Source of the DNA: Bacillota bacterium
Lineage (GTDB): Bacteria; Bacillota_A; Clostridia; Lachnospirales; Lachnospiraceae
NCBI GenBank assembly: GCA_023443925.1
Contig: JAEZSL010000297.1
Span: 14,768 to 78,767 of the forward strand
Length of the DNA stretch: 64,000 nt
Reading direction: 5' to 3'
The notes beneath the pieces are model-generated. The model did no database searches. It was not told where the DNA came from and worked only from the letters and a program-made list of their open reading frames with translations. Position numbers and translations under genes: made by a program. The number at the start of each line of letters is the position of its first letter. Position 1 is the stretch's first letter. Shown here one piece after another: positions 16,541 to 25,238 of this stretch.

Positions 16541-18157
16541 ATGAAAAAGAAATTTCTGGCGGCTTTATTAGTAATTGCTATGGTAGCAAGCCTGGTAGCA
16601 TGCAGTTCTAATCAGACACCCAAAGAAGAAAAAGGATCAGTGCCTGTAGGGGGAGATGCATCAACAGATGGAACAAGCGCTTCTGCTGCAGTTGATACTT
16701 CAGAACATGTGGTAATTACCTACATGACGACAGGTGACAAACCATCTATTACAGCAACAGATGAGATGATGGCTGAACTGAACAAGATTCTGACGGAAAA
16801 AGTAAATGCAGAATTACAGATTTATTACATTGGATGGACCGATTATCTTTCTAACTATAATCTGACACTGGCACAGATGGATGGTACTGTTGATCTTGTA
16901 GGTACTGCGTCTGACTGGTTGGATGCATGGCCTAATGCTAAAAATGGAGCATTTATGAAACTTTCTGATGATATGCTTAAAACCTATGCTCCAAAGACCT
17001 GGGAGAGTGTAAGCCCTGATCATTGGGAACTCTGCAAATATAACGGAGACATATATCTGATGCCGGAAGACAACTATGCACAGTGGACGAACCATGGCTT
17101 TATTTATCGCCTTGATTGGGCAAAAGAAGCCGGACTAGGAAATGGCATTCATACGTGGGAAGATATGACAGCTTATTTCAAATATGTGAAAGAAACTTAT
17201 CCGGATATTATACCATGGGATTCCGATGGTACCCATCACGCTCAGTTGGCAAGTGGATGGATTGCATCACATTCGGGTTATGTTGCAATTGAAGGTATCG
17301 CCTCCGGCGGATTATGGGGTGGAACAAGGGATGATTTATACACGATTACAACTCCAAATTATACGGATACTCAGATGATGGTTGATTTTGCTAATATGAT
17401 GAAGGAATGGGATACGATTGGTGTATGGAAAACGGATGTATTAAACAATACAGCATCTTCTAATCGAGATGATTACAGAATTGGACGTGTAGCCGCAGAG
17501 CAGCATCACACCCAAACCTGGACGGACCTGGTAAGCCATACCAATAATAATACCATCTATAAAGATGATCCGGATGCAGAATCAGGTTTCTTCTACTTTG
17601 GGGAGGAGTCAAAAAATGTTACCGCACTTTCAATTACACATGGAGCGATGGCAATTTCCGCAGCCAGTAAAAATCCTGAAAGAGCACTGATGGTTTATGA
17701 TCTTTTGAGAAATGATCCGGAATGTTATAAACTATTCAACTACGGTGTTGAAGGAAGACAGTGGGAATTAACAGGAGAAGGTCTTCGTCAGCAGCCGGCT
17801 TCTTATAATAAGGATGTAGATGAAATTGTAACAAACTTCTGGTGGGGACGTAATGATGATCTGGAAATCAAAGATGCTTCCCGTAACTGGGATGCAATTG
17901 ATGCTCTGTATGCAGAATATGACAAGATTAAGATTGACTATCCTTATGGACAGTTTGTTCCCGATGTTGATAACATTCAGGCACAGATTAACAACATCAA
18001 TGAAATTCATACAAATTATATGAAACAGATTTCATTTGGTAAGTTCCAGGGTACTGCGGAGGATATAGTAGCTGAGTATCAGGCAGCTTTAAAGGCTGCC
18101 GGTATTGAGGAAGTTACTGCCGAACTGCAGAGACAGTTTGATGAACTATATAAATAA
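16541..18157 (+). CDS. extracellular sugar-binding lipoprotein of CUT1 ABC importer
   Basis: This 538-residue protein starts MKKKFLAALLVIAMVASLVAC, a lipoprotein signal peptide with lipobox LVAC and lipidated Cys21, and then a Ser/Thr/Glu-rich linker. The mature part is a large (cluster B/LplA-like) solute-binding protein rich in aromatic residues that stack sugars. GGAGG precedes the ATG. It is the third gene of the importer operon. The spacing and a structured non-coding segment after its stop may separate its expression level from the downstream glycosidase, since binding proteins are usually needed in excess. Confidence 0.92.
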   Translation: MKKKFLAALLVIAMVASLVACSSNQTPKEEKGSVPVGGDASTDGTSASAAVDTSEHVVITYMTTGDKPSITATDEMMAELNKILTEKVNAELQIYYIGWTDYLSNYNLTLAQMDGTVDLVGTASDWLDAWPNAKNGAFMKLSDDMLKTYAPKTWESVSPDHWELCKYNGDIYLMPEDNYAQWTNHGFIYRLDWAKEAGLGNGIHTWEDMTAYFKYVKETYPDIIPWDSDGTHHAQLASGWIASHSGYVAIEGIASGGLWGGTRDDLYTITTPNYTDTQMMVDFANMMKEWDTIGVWKTDVLNNTASSNRDDYRIGRVAAEQHHTQTWTDLVSHTNNNTIYKDDPDAESGFFYFGEESKNVTALSITHGAMAISAASKNPERALMVYDLLRNDPECYKLFNYGVEGRQWELTGEGLRQQPASYNKDVDEIVTNFWWGRNDDLEIKDASRNWDAIDALYAEYDKIKIDYPYGQFVPDVDNIQAQINNINEIHTNYMKQISFGKFQGTAEDIVAEYQAALKAAGIEEVTAELQRQFDELYK

Positions 18158-18204
18158 CCAATAAGATTGTTCTGTGTTTTAAAGTGTTGGTATTCTAATT
18201 ATTA

Positions 18205-18412
18205 GGGCGTGTCCAGCGAAGCTGGACCACACAGTCGGTGCAAGTCTGGCAGTAGTAATCACAGTGCGCTGTGTAATCAAACTTGGTGTAGTCATATAGA
18301 GTACTAAGCGGGTGGGCTGCTAAGCATATTTTTTAGTTAGTATATTATACCGGAAAGTGGGGATGCCAGAGTCTGCTGTGACAGAATGTGCGGATTGGCA
18401 TCCCTGTTATCC
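18205..18412 (+). ncRNA. structured non-coding segment between binding protein and GH35 gene
   Basis: About 200 bases with several helices and no coding frame. GTGTCCAGC pairs with GCTGGACcACAC (18212-18234). CACAG-TGCG-CTGTG is a perfect small hairpin near 18262-18275 nested inside a CAAGT/ACTTG helix. GGGATGCCA pairs with TGGCATCCC (18359-18407). The GGTGCAAGTCTGG stretch resembles domain I of group II introns, but the 5' GTGYG and a domain V are not convincing. It could be an intron relic, a riboswitch-like leader or an mRNA processing/stability element. Confidence 0.4.
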
Positions 18413-18502
18413 TTATCGTTAGGAAAAGCAAAGACTTTTCCCGGAAAACAATAATGTGAAATAGATTGGGCAATTATTGGAAGGCCCGGACAGGAGGAAA
18501 AA

Positions 18503-20248
18503 GTGCATCAATTTGAAATTCGGGAGGAGTTTTATCTGGACGGAAAAAAAATAAAAATTATCTCCGGCGGCATGCATTACTTTCGGGTAGTACCGGAATA
18601 CTGGCGTGACCGTTTGGAAAAATTAAAAAAACTGGGATGCAATACGGTAGAAACCTATATTCCATGGAATCTCCATGAAAAGGAGAAGGGACAATTTAAT
18701 TTTAATGGGATACTGGATATTGTCCGTTACGTAAGAATCGCACAGGAACTGGGACTGATGGTAATACTCAGACCTTCGCCTTATATTTGTGCAGAGTGGG
18801 AATTCGGAGGACTTCCCTACTGGCTGCTGAAAGAAGAAGGCATGAAGCTGCGCTGCATGTATCCGCCGTATATAAAACATGTGAAAGAATATTATGAAAA
18901 GCTGTTTGAAATAATTGCTCCGTTGCAGATATCCCGTGGCGGCCCTGTCGTTTTGATGCAGGTGGAAAATGAATATGGTTATTATGGTGATGATATAGCA
19001 TATATGGAATATATGAAACAGCTGATGCTTGATAATGGCTGTGAAGTTCCCCTTGTAACTTCCGACGGTCCTTGGGGGGATGCTTTTGAATGCGGTAAAA
19101 TAAATGGTGTGCTGCAAACCGGAAATTTTGGGTCAAAAGGAAAAGAACAATTTGCATTAATGCGGCAGAAAATCGGTAATAAACCGTTGATGTGTATGGA
19201 ATTCTGGGTTGGTTGGTTTGATCACTGGGGAGTAGAGTGCCACCAGACCGGTGATCTTGCTGAACATACGAAAGACTTAGATGAAATTTTATCGGAAGGT
19301 CATGTAAATATCTATATGTTTGAGGGAGGAACCAATTTTGGATTTACAAGCGGTGCCAATTATTACGATGAACTGACACCGGATGTTACCTCCTATGATT
19401 ACGATGCTTTACTGACAGAGGATGGAAGGATTACTCCTAAATATGAAGCTTTTCAAAAGGTATTAAGTAAATATATTCAAATTCCTGATGTAAAACTGAC
19501 AACGGAGATTAAGCGAAAAGCCTATGGAACCTTGAAGGTGGTCAGAAAAACAGGACTCTTTGAAAATCTGGATAATCTTGCTCACCCGGTAGAAAACGTG
19601 GTACCTCAGTCCATGGAAGTGCTGGATCAGGGTTATGGGTACATCCTGTACGAAAGTGCATTAAAGCACGAAGGAAAAATAGAAAAAATTCGTTTATGGG
19701 GTGCCAATGACAGAGCAAACATATTTGTAGATGAAAAACCGGTACTCACATTGTATGATAGGGAACTACTGTCGGAGCATGAATTTGAAAATCCTTTAGA
19801 AAAAGGTAAAAAGCTGGACATTCTGGTGGAAAATATGGGACGTGTCAATTTTGGACCGGCATTGGAACACCAAAGAAAGGGAATCGGCGGCGGAGTACAG
19901 ATTAACGGACACCAGCATTATTATTGGAACCAATATTGTCTTCCTTTGGAGGATTTGTCGGGCGTTAATTTTGATCTCTCATTTCAGGAGGGAACTCCCG
20001 GATTTTATGAATTTATTTTTGAAACGGAGGGAACTGCGGATACTTTTTTAGACTTTTCAGGCTGGGGAAAAGGCTGCATCCTGGTAAATGGCTTTCATAT
20101 CGGACGCTTCTGGGAAATTGGACCCCAGAGACGGTTATATATACCAGCGCCGCTATTAAAAAAAGGAGAAAATACTATTTTGATTTTTGAAACCGAAGGG
20201 AAACACGTTGAAACCATCACTCTCTGGGATGAACCGGATTTAGGTTAA
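18503..20248 (+). CDS. beta-galactosidase, glycoside hydrolase family 35
   Basis: This 581-residue protein without signal peptide should be cytosolic. GTG 18503 is used, with AGGAGG 5-6 bases upstream. The GH35 barrel occupies about residues 5-330, with GGMHYFRVVPEYWRDRL at the start, the acid/base Glu157 in QVENEYG and the nucleophile Glu233 in MCMEFWVGWFDHWG. Two jelly-roll domains follow, the last with FDLSFQEGTPGFYEF and GKGCILVNGFHIGRFW. It should remove terminal beta-linked galactose from oligosaccharides brought in by the CUT1 importer upstream. An AraC regulator gene follows after 4 bp. Confidence 0.94.
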   Translation: MHQFEIREEFYLDGKKIKIISGGMHYFRVVPEYWRDRLEKLKKLGCNTVETYIPWNLHEKEKGQFNFNGILDIVRYVRIAQELGLMVILRPSPYICAEWEFGGLPYWLLKEEGMKLRCMYPPYIKHVKEYYEKLFEIIAPLQISRGGPVVLMQVENEYGYYGDDIAYMEYMKQLMLDNGCEVPLVTSDGPWGDAFECGKINGVLQTGNFGSKGKEQFALMRQKIGNKPLMCMEFWVGWFDHWGVECHQTGDLAEHTKDLDEILSEGHVNIYMFEGGTNFGFTSGANYYDELTPDVTSYDYDALLTEDGRITPKYEAFQKVLSKYIQIPDVKLTTEIKRKAYGTLKVVRKTGLFENLDNLAHPVENVVPQSMEVLDQGYGYILYESALKHEGKIEKIRLWGANDRANIFVDEKPVLTLYDRELLSEHEFENPLEKGKKLDILVENMGRVNFGPALEHQRKGIGGGVQINGHQHYYWNQYCLPLEDLSGVNFDLSFQEGTPGFYEFIFETEGTADTFLDFSGWGKGCILVNGFHIGRFWEIGPQRRLYIPAPLLKKGENTILIFETEGKHVETITLWDEPDLG

Positions 20249-20252
20249 AATT

Positions 20253-21188
20253 ATGTATTACGAAATAAACGGAACTATACTGCCACAGGTACGTCTGGTA
20301 GATAGGGCGGTTCTGGAGCCGCCCTATGTGCATAGAAAAAGAAAGGCAGATGAATATATCTTATATATTATGAAAAAAGGAATATTGTATCTGCAGGAAA
20401 GTGGGATAAATTACGAATTAAACGCCGGGGATGTACTGTTGTTAGACCCGGACTTCGTACATCGAGGGCTTAAAGCGTCAAATTGTGAATACTATTATAT
20501 CCATTTCCGCCATCCGAATACGATTCGCAGACAGGAAAATCCAGAGTTCATGGAACTTTGCATGGAAATCAGAAGTGAATCCCTTCAGGAGGACAGTGGC
20601 TCCCATAAAATTTATCAGGATTCCTGGCTGCGGCTTCCAAAGTTTGTAAGTCTCCGGAACGGAAACAGTTATCTTCAGGTGATAAAACTGGTCCAGGAAG
20701 CGATGGATCAGAATCGGAATCAGATGGAAAATTATAAAGTCTCCTGCTCGTGCAGGATTATGGAAGCTTTTGTTGAAATTGCACGGGAAGCCGTATCATC
20801 AAAAGCTTTAAAGCAAATACCAGGGATTCCAAGATCTTATCAAAATATTCACGAGCTTCTTAATTATCTGAATGCGAACTATTACAGAGAAATCTCGGGT
20901 AATCTCATCGAAGAAACGTTTTCCTGTAATTTCGATTATCTGAACCGGGTATTTAAGAAGAATATCGGCAAGACAATTTTTGTATATCTGAATGAAATCC
21001 GGATCCATCATGCAAAAGAATTAATTGCTACGACTTCCATGAAGATTATGGCAATCGGTTACCGGGTAGGTTTTCAGGATGAATGCTATTTTAGTAAAGT
21101 TTTTAAAAAGTACACGGGGATGTCCCCCGGACAGTATGAAAAATTAACCTCACATATTGAAGTGGAAAAAACAGCTGCATTACACTAA
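20253..21188 (+). CDS. AraC-family regulator of galactoside locus
   Basis: This 311-residue regulator has an N-terminal cupin-like sensor (GILYLQESGINYELNAGDVLLLDPDFVHRG) and two C-terminal HTH motifs at about 205-300 (IHELLNYLNANYYREIS and IMAIGYRVGFQDECYFSKVF, then TGMSPGQYEKL). It lies 4 bp after the GH35 stop and is surely co-transcribed. It is probably a local activator responding to an intracellular sugar, working alongside the LacI repressor. The short region to 21338 separates it from the convergent GH2 gene, without a clear terminator. Confidence 0.9.
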   Translation: MYYEINGTILPQVRLVDRAVLEPPYVHRKRKADEYILYIMKKGILYLQESGINYELNAGDVLLLDPDFVHRGLKASNCEYYYIHFRHPNTIRRQENPEFMELCMEIRSESLQEDSGSHKIYQDSWLRLPKFVSLRNGNSYLQVIKLVQEAMDQNRNQMENYKVSCSCRIMEAFVEIAREAVSSKALKQIPGIPRSYQNIHELLNYLNANYYREISGNLIEETFSCNFDYLNRVFKKNIGKTIFVYLNEIRIHHAKELIATTSMKIMAIGYRVGFQDECYFSKVFKKYTGMSPGQYEKLTSHIEVEKTAALH

Positions 21189-21338
21189 GCGTGTTTTGCA
21201 ACTGTTTTTCTGTCTATTTTCTGGTGCGTATCGATTGTTTAGGCATTGTCCCGGAAGAACTCATCAGAGCAAAGTCAATCCAACAGCCCGAAAGACCAAG
21301 CACCGGATGAAAGACCAGAAACTGTTGGTGCCATCGAC

Positions 21339-23714
21339 TTATCCACAAGAAGAAGGCAGATAAATCACTGCCGGTTTTAGATTTTCACCTTTGACAGTAA
21401 CCCGTGTTTGTTTCGAGCTATCCTCAGCTTTTATATAAATCATTAGACGGCCGTGGTATGCCCTGCGCCATGCTGCGGAATAATCCGTAACATCTGCCAG
21501 GTCTCCGTTCTCCAGTCCCAACAGGCTGCCGTTTTCTACGGTAACGTGCAGGCAGGAGGAGTCGTTAACTACCAGATTCTCCTGACGGTCTTTTATGAAT
21601 GCCTCGATCTGATATAGGGGTGTTTCCTGCATGGAGAAGGTCTTATCCATCCAGCAGTTTAAGTGAACCCGGCATGAACTTCCTGTAGTAGTAAGAGTGT
21701 GGGAAACGGGGGAGCCGTCCGCAGCTTTACCCACAGCAGTCAGAGTACCGGGTCTGAAGGGAACCGTAAAGGAAATACAGTCTTTATTGGTGTCTTTCCT
21801 GTAAACGCCGAGGCTTTCCTGATTAAGGTAAAACGTAACCTCATTCAGATTGGTATAACATTTGATTAAAACTTCTTCTCCGTCAGGATAGTTCCAAGAG
21901 TCATAGACTGGCGTCCATTCACCCGTATCATTGGCAGCATATGCCGTTGAAATATGGATAACAGGCTGTGCCGCCCAGAAGCTCTGACGTCTGTAATACC
22001 ATGGCTTTTCAAATCCGGCAAGGGTCAGAAGTCCGGAACCTGCACCGTGAACCGGCCATCCAGGAGCTTCGCCCAGATAATCGATACCGGTCCAGAGAAA
22101 CTGTCCTGAAATATAAGGAGTGCCGGTAACTGTTTTCCAGCCATTAAAACTATGGCTGTTTTCACTTCCGAGAAATGACTTATCAGGATATGCAAGATGA
22201 CTTTCTTCATAAAGGTGTTCTTTATAATTGTAGCCAACCACATCCAGCGGATCAAGGAAGCCCAGGGTCTTAGAAAGTTCCGGAAATGCGGCAGCCAGTG
22301 TTACGGGGCGGCTTAGGTCGTTCTTTTTTACTATTTCGGTCAGGTGTTTTGACAATACTGCCAGCCGTCTTGCATTGGGGCGGGCTGGATTGTACTGCCT
22401 TTCTTCTGCCGGCTTATTTGCATCATTATTACCGGTCATAGTGGCAAAGGATTCATGACAGTAAGGGTCGTTGGGATAATCAATTTCATTGCCGATACTC
22501 CACAATATGATGGATGGGTGGCTGCGGTTTTTGCGTACCAGAGCCGTCAGATCCCTTTCATGCCACTCGGGAAAATCCATATAATAGCCCTGATGTTTTG
22601 GCGGATAGACATTATGTCCGGTACTCCATTTGTTTTTCGGACCTTCCCATTCATCGAAAGCTTCATCCATAACCAGAAAGCCCATGGAGTCGCACAGATC
22701 ATAAAGTTCTGACATATGAGGATTATGGCTCATACGGATGGCGTTGCATCCCATTTCTTTTAATTTTTCAAGGCGGCGGCGCCAAACCACCGGATGTACA
22801 TTTGCCCCAAGGCATCCGGCATCATGATGGACACAGACTCCTTTTATAAGGGTAGGAACCTCATTCAGGAAAAAGCCCTGATTCGGGTCAAAGCGGATAC
22901 TGCGGATACCCACTTTTTTAGAGTCGGCCAGATAATCAAGAACAGAGCCATCCTGACTTAAGTGAAACCAGGTTTCCAGGGTATATAAACTGGGATGTTC
23001 CGGTGACCAGAGTTCCGGTGAGGGGATATTTGTTCCGGTTACCAATACCCTTTGACTATTGGGAGGAATTGTATCAGTTACCGAGGCACAAACCTGTCCG
23101 TGTTTTCCGATCAGTTTATTGGTAACGGTAAGCAGAACTTCACGATTCTGCGTATTGGTAATCTCGTTGGTGACAGAAAAGGATGCCTCCTCTGCTGAAA
23201 CCTCTGTAGTTGTAAAAAAGACGCCGTCCTGGAGCAGATGCACGGGTTCCTCTATCATCAGTGTTACTTTCCGTGTGATGCCAGAGCCTGTAAACCAACG
23301 TGAATCAGCGATATCACGGTGGTCCACCTGTATACTGATTATATTTTCTCCGTCAAAGCGGAACTGATCCGTAATATCATAAGAAAAGGAAATATATCCA
23401 TTGGGTCTGGCTCCAAGATAGTAGCTGTTGCACCATACTTTACTGTTTTTATAAATACCGTCAAAGCAAAGGCTTATCCGCTTTCCGGCCCAATCTTCCT
23501 TTGGAGAAAGCCGAATACGATACCAGCCTGTACCGCCGGCAAGATAACCGGTTCCACTGGAGTATTCGCTGGAAAAAGGAAGGGTAACAGACCAGTCATG
23601 AGGCAGGCTGATATTTTTCCATTCGGAATCATCGTACCAGGCTTGCCAGGCATCCGGGCAATCACCAAGATGAAATCGGCAGTTATTTGTTAAAGTAAGA
23701 ATTGTTTTATTCAA
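21339..23714 (-). CDS. glycoside hydrolase family 2 (beta-galactosidase type) with DUF4982
   Basis: The start is TTG at 23714, placed 7 bases after GGAGG; the longer frame from 23792 has no ribosome site and runs through promoter sequence. The 791-residue cytosolic protein has an N-terminal sugar-binding jelly roll (LPHDWSV, GTGYLAGGTGWYR), an Ig-like domain, then the catalytic barrel with RMSHNPH, acid/base Glu410 in WSIGNEIDYP and nucleophile Glu518 in LGSENSHSFNGW. A DUF4982 domain (VLIKCYTNLNEVTFYLNQESLG) and a final Ig-like domain follow. It should cleave a beta-galactoside or related beta-glycoside. A LacI operator 150 bp upstream ties it to the locus. Confidence 0.92.
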   Translation of the reverse strand: MNKTILTLTNNCRFHLGDCPDAWQAWYDDSEWKNISLPHDWSVTLPFSSEYSSGTGYLAGGTGWYRIRLSPKEDWAGKRISLCFDGIYKNSKVWCNSYYLGARPNGYISFSYDITDQFRFDGENIISIQVDHRDIADSRWFTGSGITRKVTLMIEEPVHLLQDGVFFTTTEVSAEEASFSVTNEITNTQNREVLLTVTNKLIGKHGQVCASVTDTIPPNSQRVLVTGTNIPSPELWSPEHPSLYTLETWFHLSQDGSVLDYLADSKKVGIRSIRFDPNQGFFLNEVPTLIKGVCVHHDAGCLGANVHPVVWRRRLEKLKEMGCNAIRMSHNPHMSELYDLCDSMGFLVMDEAFDEWEGPKNKWSTGHNVYPPKHQGYYMDFPEWHERDLTALVRKNRSHPSIILWSIGNEIDYPNDPYCHESFATMTGNNDANKPAEERQYNPARPNARRLAVLSKHLTEIVKKNDLSRPVTLAAAFPELSKTLGFLDPLDVVGYNYKEHLYEESHLAYPDKSFLGSENSHSFNGWKTVTGTPYISGQFLWTGIDYLGEAPGWPVHGAGSGLLTLAGFEKPWYYRRQSFWAAQPVIHISTAYAANDTGEWTPVYDSWNYPDGEEVLIKCYTNLNEVTFYLNQESLGVYRKDTNKDCISFTVPFRPGTLTAVGKAADGSPVSHTLTTTGSSCRVHLNCWMDKTFSMQETPLYQIEAFIKDRQENLVVNDSSCLHVTVENGSLLGLENGDLADVTDYSAAWRRAYHGRLMIYIKAEDSSKQTRVTVKGENLKPAVIYLPSSCG

Positions 23715-23734
23715 AATGTTACCTCCGTATTTGT

Positions 23735-23876
23735 TTATGAAGTTATTATAGAAAACTGGCGTGATAAAACAATGTAATCGAGAGAGAGTCATTGTAAAAT
23801 AGCGACTTTTCTGTCGGAATCGTTGTAAATGTATTAGTTGTTATTATAGTAGGAATTTTTACTTGAAACCGGTTTC
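23735..23876 (-). promoter_or_regulatory. GH2 promoter region with LacI operator
   Basis: The perfect palindrome GAAACCGGTTTC (23865-23876) lies upstream of the GH2 gene and overlaps the region that would be the -35 of a TATAAT around 23845 (minus strand). A second promoter, TTGTTT-16-TATAAT, lies nearer the gene around 23738-23765. The remaining bases to 24012 hold nothing else recognised. Confidence 0.7.
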
Positions 23877-24012
23877 GAAGCTGTGACCGTGGTAACCGGA
23901 GACAAGTTCTAGATGTATCTTAGAAAATATTCCTAAATCCTTAAGATAGCTTGCGACAGGGCCTGGTATGTATATTTAACTTCCTTATGCAAAATTAATA
24001 TATAAATGTGAC

Positions 24013-24041
24013 TTGACAAAAGTGTATGGCAACCATATACT
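24013..24041 (+). promoter_or_regulatory. marR promoter and operator 1
   Basis: TTGACA (24013-24018), a 17-bp spacer and TATACT (24036-24041). The operator GTATGGCAACCATAT (24024-24038) sits inside the spacer and touches the -10. Transcription should start 6-7 bases after the -10, at or next to the ATG at 24048. Confidence 0.85.
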
Positions 24042-24047
24042 ATTGGT

Positions 24048-24521
24048 ATGGAAAAGAATAAAAACAACAAACATGAAATTGCATATGAATCTTTAGATTT
24101 GGCGTTTGCTTTAATGGAACTAGATAAAAAGACGCGTTACTACGGAACGGATGTAGCAATTTATCACTCTGAAATCCATGTAATAAAGGCGATAGCAGAA
24201 CATCCAAGCATTCACGTGGGTGGTCTAGCCGATATTCTAGGGGTAACAAAGGGGGCCGTTTCCGAAATTCTCAAAAAGCTGGAGAGAAAGGCTCTGATTA
24301 AAAAGGAAGTTGATGATCTAAATTTATCTAGATATTTACTAAGCCTAACGGAAAAAGGGGAAAAAGCCCATAAAAATCATATGCATTACCATGCTATTTT
24401 AAACAGCATGGTGGAAAATGAGCTGCAAAATGCTACCGAGACCGAAATACAATTTTTATCAAACTTCTTGTTAGCCTTAATAAGCAGGGTTCAAAATTTT
24501 GATGAAAATATAGTTGAATAA
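24048..24521 (+). CDS. MarR-family regulator, apparently on a leaderless mRNA
   Basis: This 157-residue MarR protein has its winged HTH near 55-115 (IHVGGLADILGVTKGAVSEI, then the wing KKEVDDLNLSRYLLSLTEKG). The ATG lies only 6 bases beyond the -10 box, no Shine-Dalgarno sequence exists before it, and no later in-frame ATG has one, so the mRNA is probably leaderless. The operator GTATGG-N3-CCATA(T/C) overlaps its promoter, with further copies at 24537 and 24836. Only broken small frames follow, so its original target has been lost or reduced. Confidence 0.85.
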   Translation: MEKNKNNKHEIAYESLDLAFALMELDKKTRYYGTDVAIYHSEIHVIKAIAEHPSIHVGGLADILGVTKGAVSEILKKLERKALIKKEVDDLNLSRYLLSLTEKGEKAHKNHMHYHAILNSMVENELQNATETEIQFLSNFLLALISRVQNFDENIVE

Positions 24522-24536
24522 AAATTTTACTTAAGT

Positions 24537-24551
24537 GTATGGTAACCATAC
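24537..24551 (+). promoter_or_regulatory. MarR operator copy 2
   Basis: GTATGGTAACCATAC has perfect 6-bp arms. It lies just after the marR stop and before the small ORF with AGGAGG at 24574. Confidence 0.75.
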
Positions 24552-24586
24552 GCATTTTTTGCATAATAGAGTTAGGAGGTGCTAAC

Positions 24587-24808
24587 ATGAAAAAGAAAAT
24601 GATAGAACATCATGCTTTTGATATGAGTGAGGTCGAACGGCGGTATCAGCAAAAACTTAAAGTTGACCAAAGAATACTACAAACATTTATTAATTCTTTT
24701 TACCGCTGCTTCTGTGTTCCATTTTATCCATATGATTTTACAGTATTTCCGCAAACCGATTCGTTTGTCAATCAACCAGAGGATAATGAGAATAAAAAGT
24801 GTTTATAA
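24587..24808 (+). pseudogene. truncated small ORF downstream of marR
   Basis: A good AGGAGGT precedes ATG 24587, giving MKKKMIEHHAFDMSEVERRY and then about 50 more codons. A neighbouring frame (24627 on) reads through a hydrophobic stretch (YYKHLLILFTAASVFHFIHMI), which suggests a frameshift in a small membrane or membrane-associated protein. The family is not recognised. It may be the decayed target gene of the MarR. Confidence 0.4.
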
Positions 24809-24835
24809 TAATGAAAAGAGTAATTTTATTAATAC

Positions 24836-24850
24836 GTATGGTAACTATAC
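24836..24850 (+). promoter_or_regulatory. MarR operator copy 3
   Basis: GTATGGTAACTATAC differs by one base from copy 2. No intact gene follows within 380 bp, so it is an orphan site. Confidence 0.6.
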
Positions 24851-25238
24851 ACATTGTTTTACTCTCTCTGGGGCAGTACATTTGGAGCTAGACTTTAAGC
24901 TGTATTAGATAATTTCTATTTGACAAATTAAATCTATTATTGATATAATTTCTTATGATTTAAGAATTGGTTAGCAAAAGTATTTTTGCTATTTGAGGAG
25001 TGTAAAGAAAATTAATGGTTTAAAGATGAATTGTAGCTTTTTAATAATTTTAGGTGCATTTCATAGCATTTACGGATATTTTTAGATATGAAAACAATTG
25101 ACATCCTCACCAGTAAAATGGAGGGGATTTTTATGCTTTTATTAATTTAATAACATTTTACTATAATTCTTAATACATTGGCAAATTCAGAACCAGGGGA
25201 ATTTAGCATTCATTTCAATAATCCGGAGGTATGATTAG
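24851..25238. other. intergenic region with IS200/IS605-like end hairpin
   Basis: After TTGACAT at 25098, CCTCACCA (25105-25112) pairs with TGGAGGGG (25119-25126) around GTAAAA, a layout resembling the subterminal hairpins of IS200/IS605 or TnpB elements. No transposase is present. Nothing else was recognised; AT-rich. Confidence 0.3.

Noticed and set aside
18205..18412. Cobalamin or other known riboswitch
   Set aside because: GGTGCAAGTC superficially recalls such elements, but the conserved cores of cobalamin, SAM, TPP, lysine, ZTP and glmS classes are not present.
18623..19157. Long minus-strand open frames (164 and 129 codons) opposite the GH35 gene
   Set aside because: They lie antisense to the catalytic domain, lack ribosome sites and encode no recognisable protein; they follow from codon bias of the real gene.
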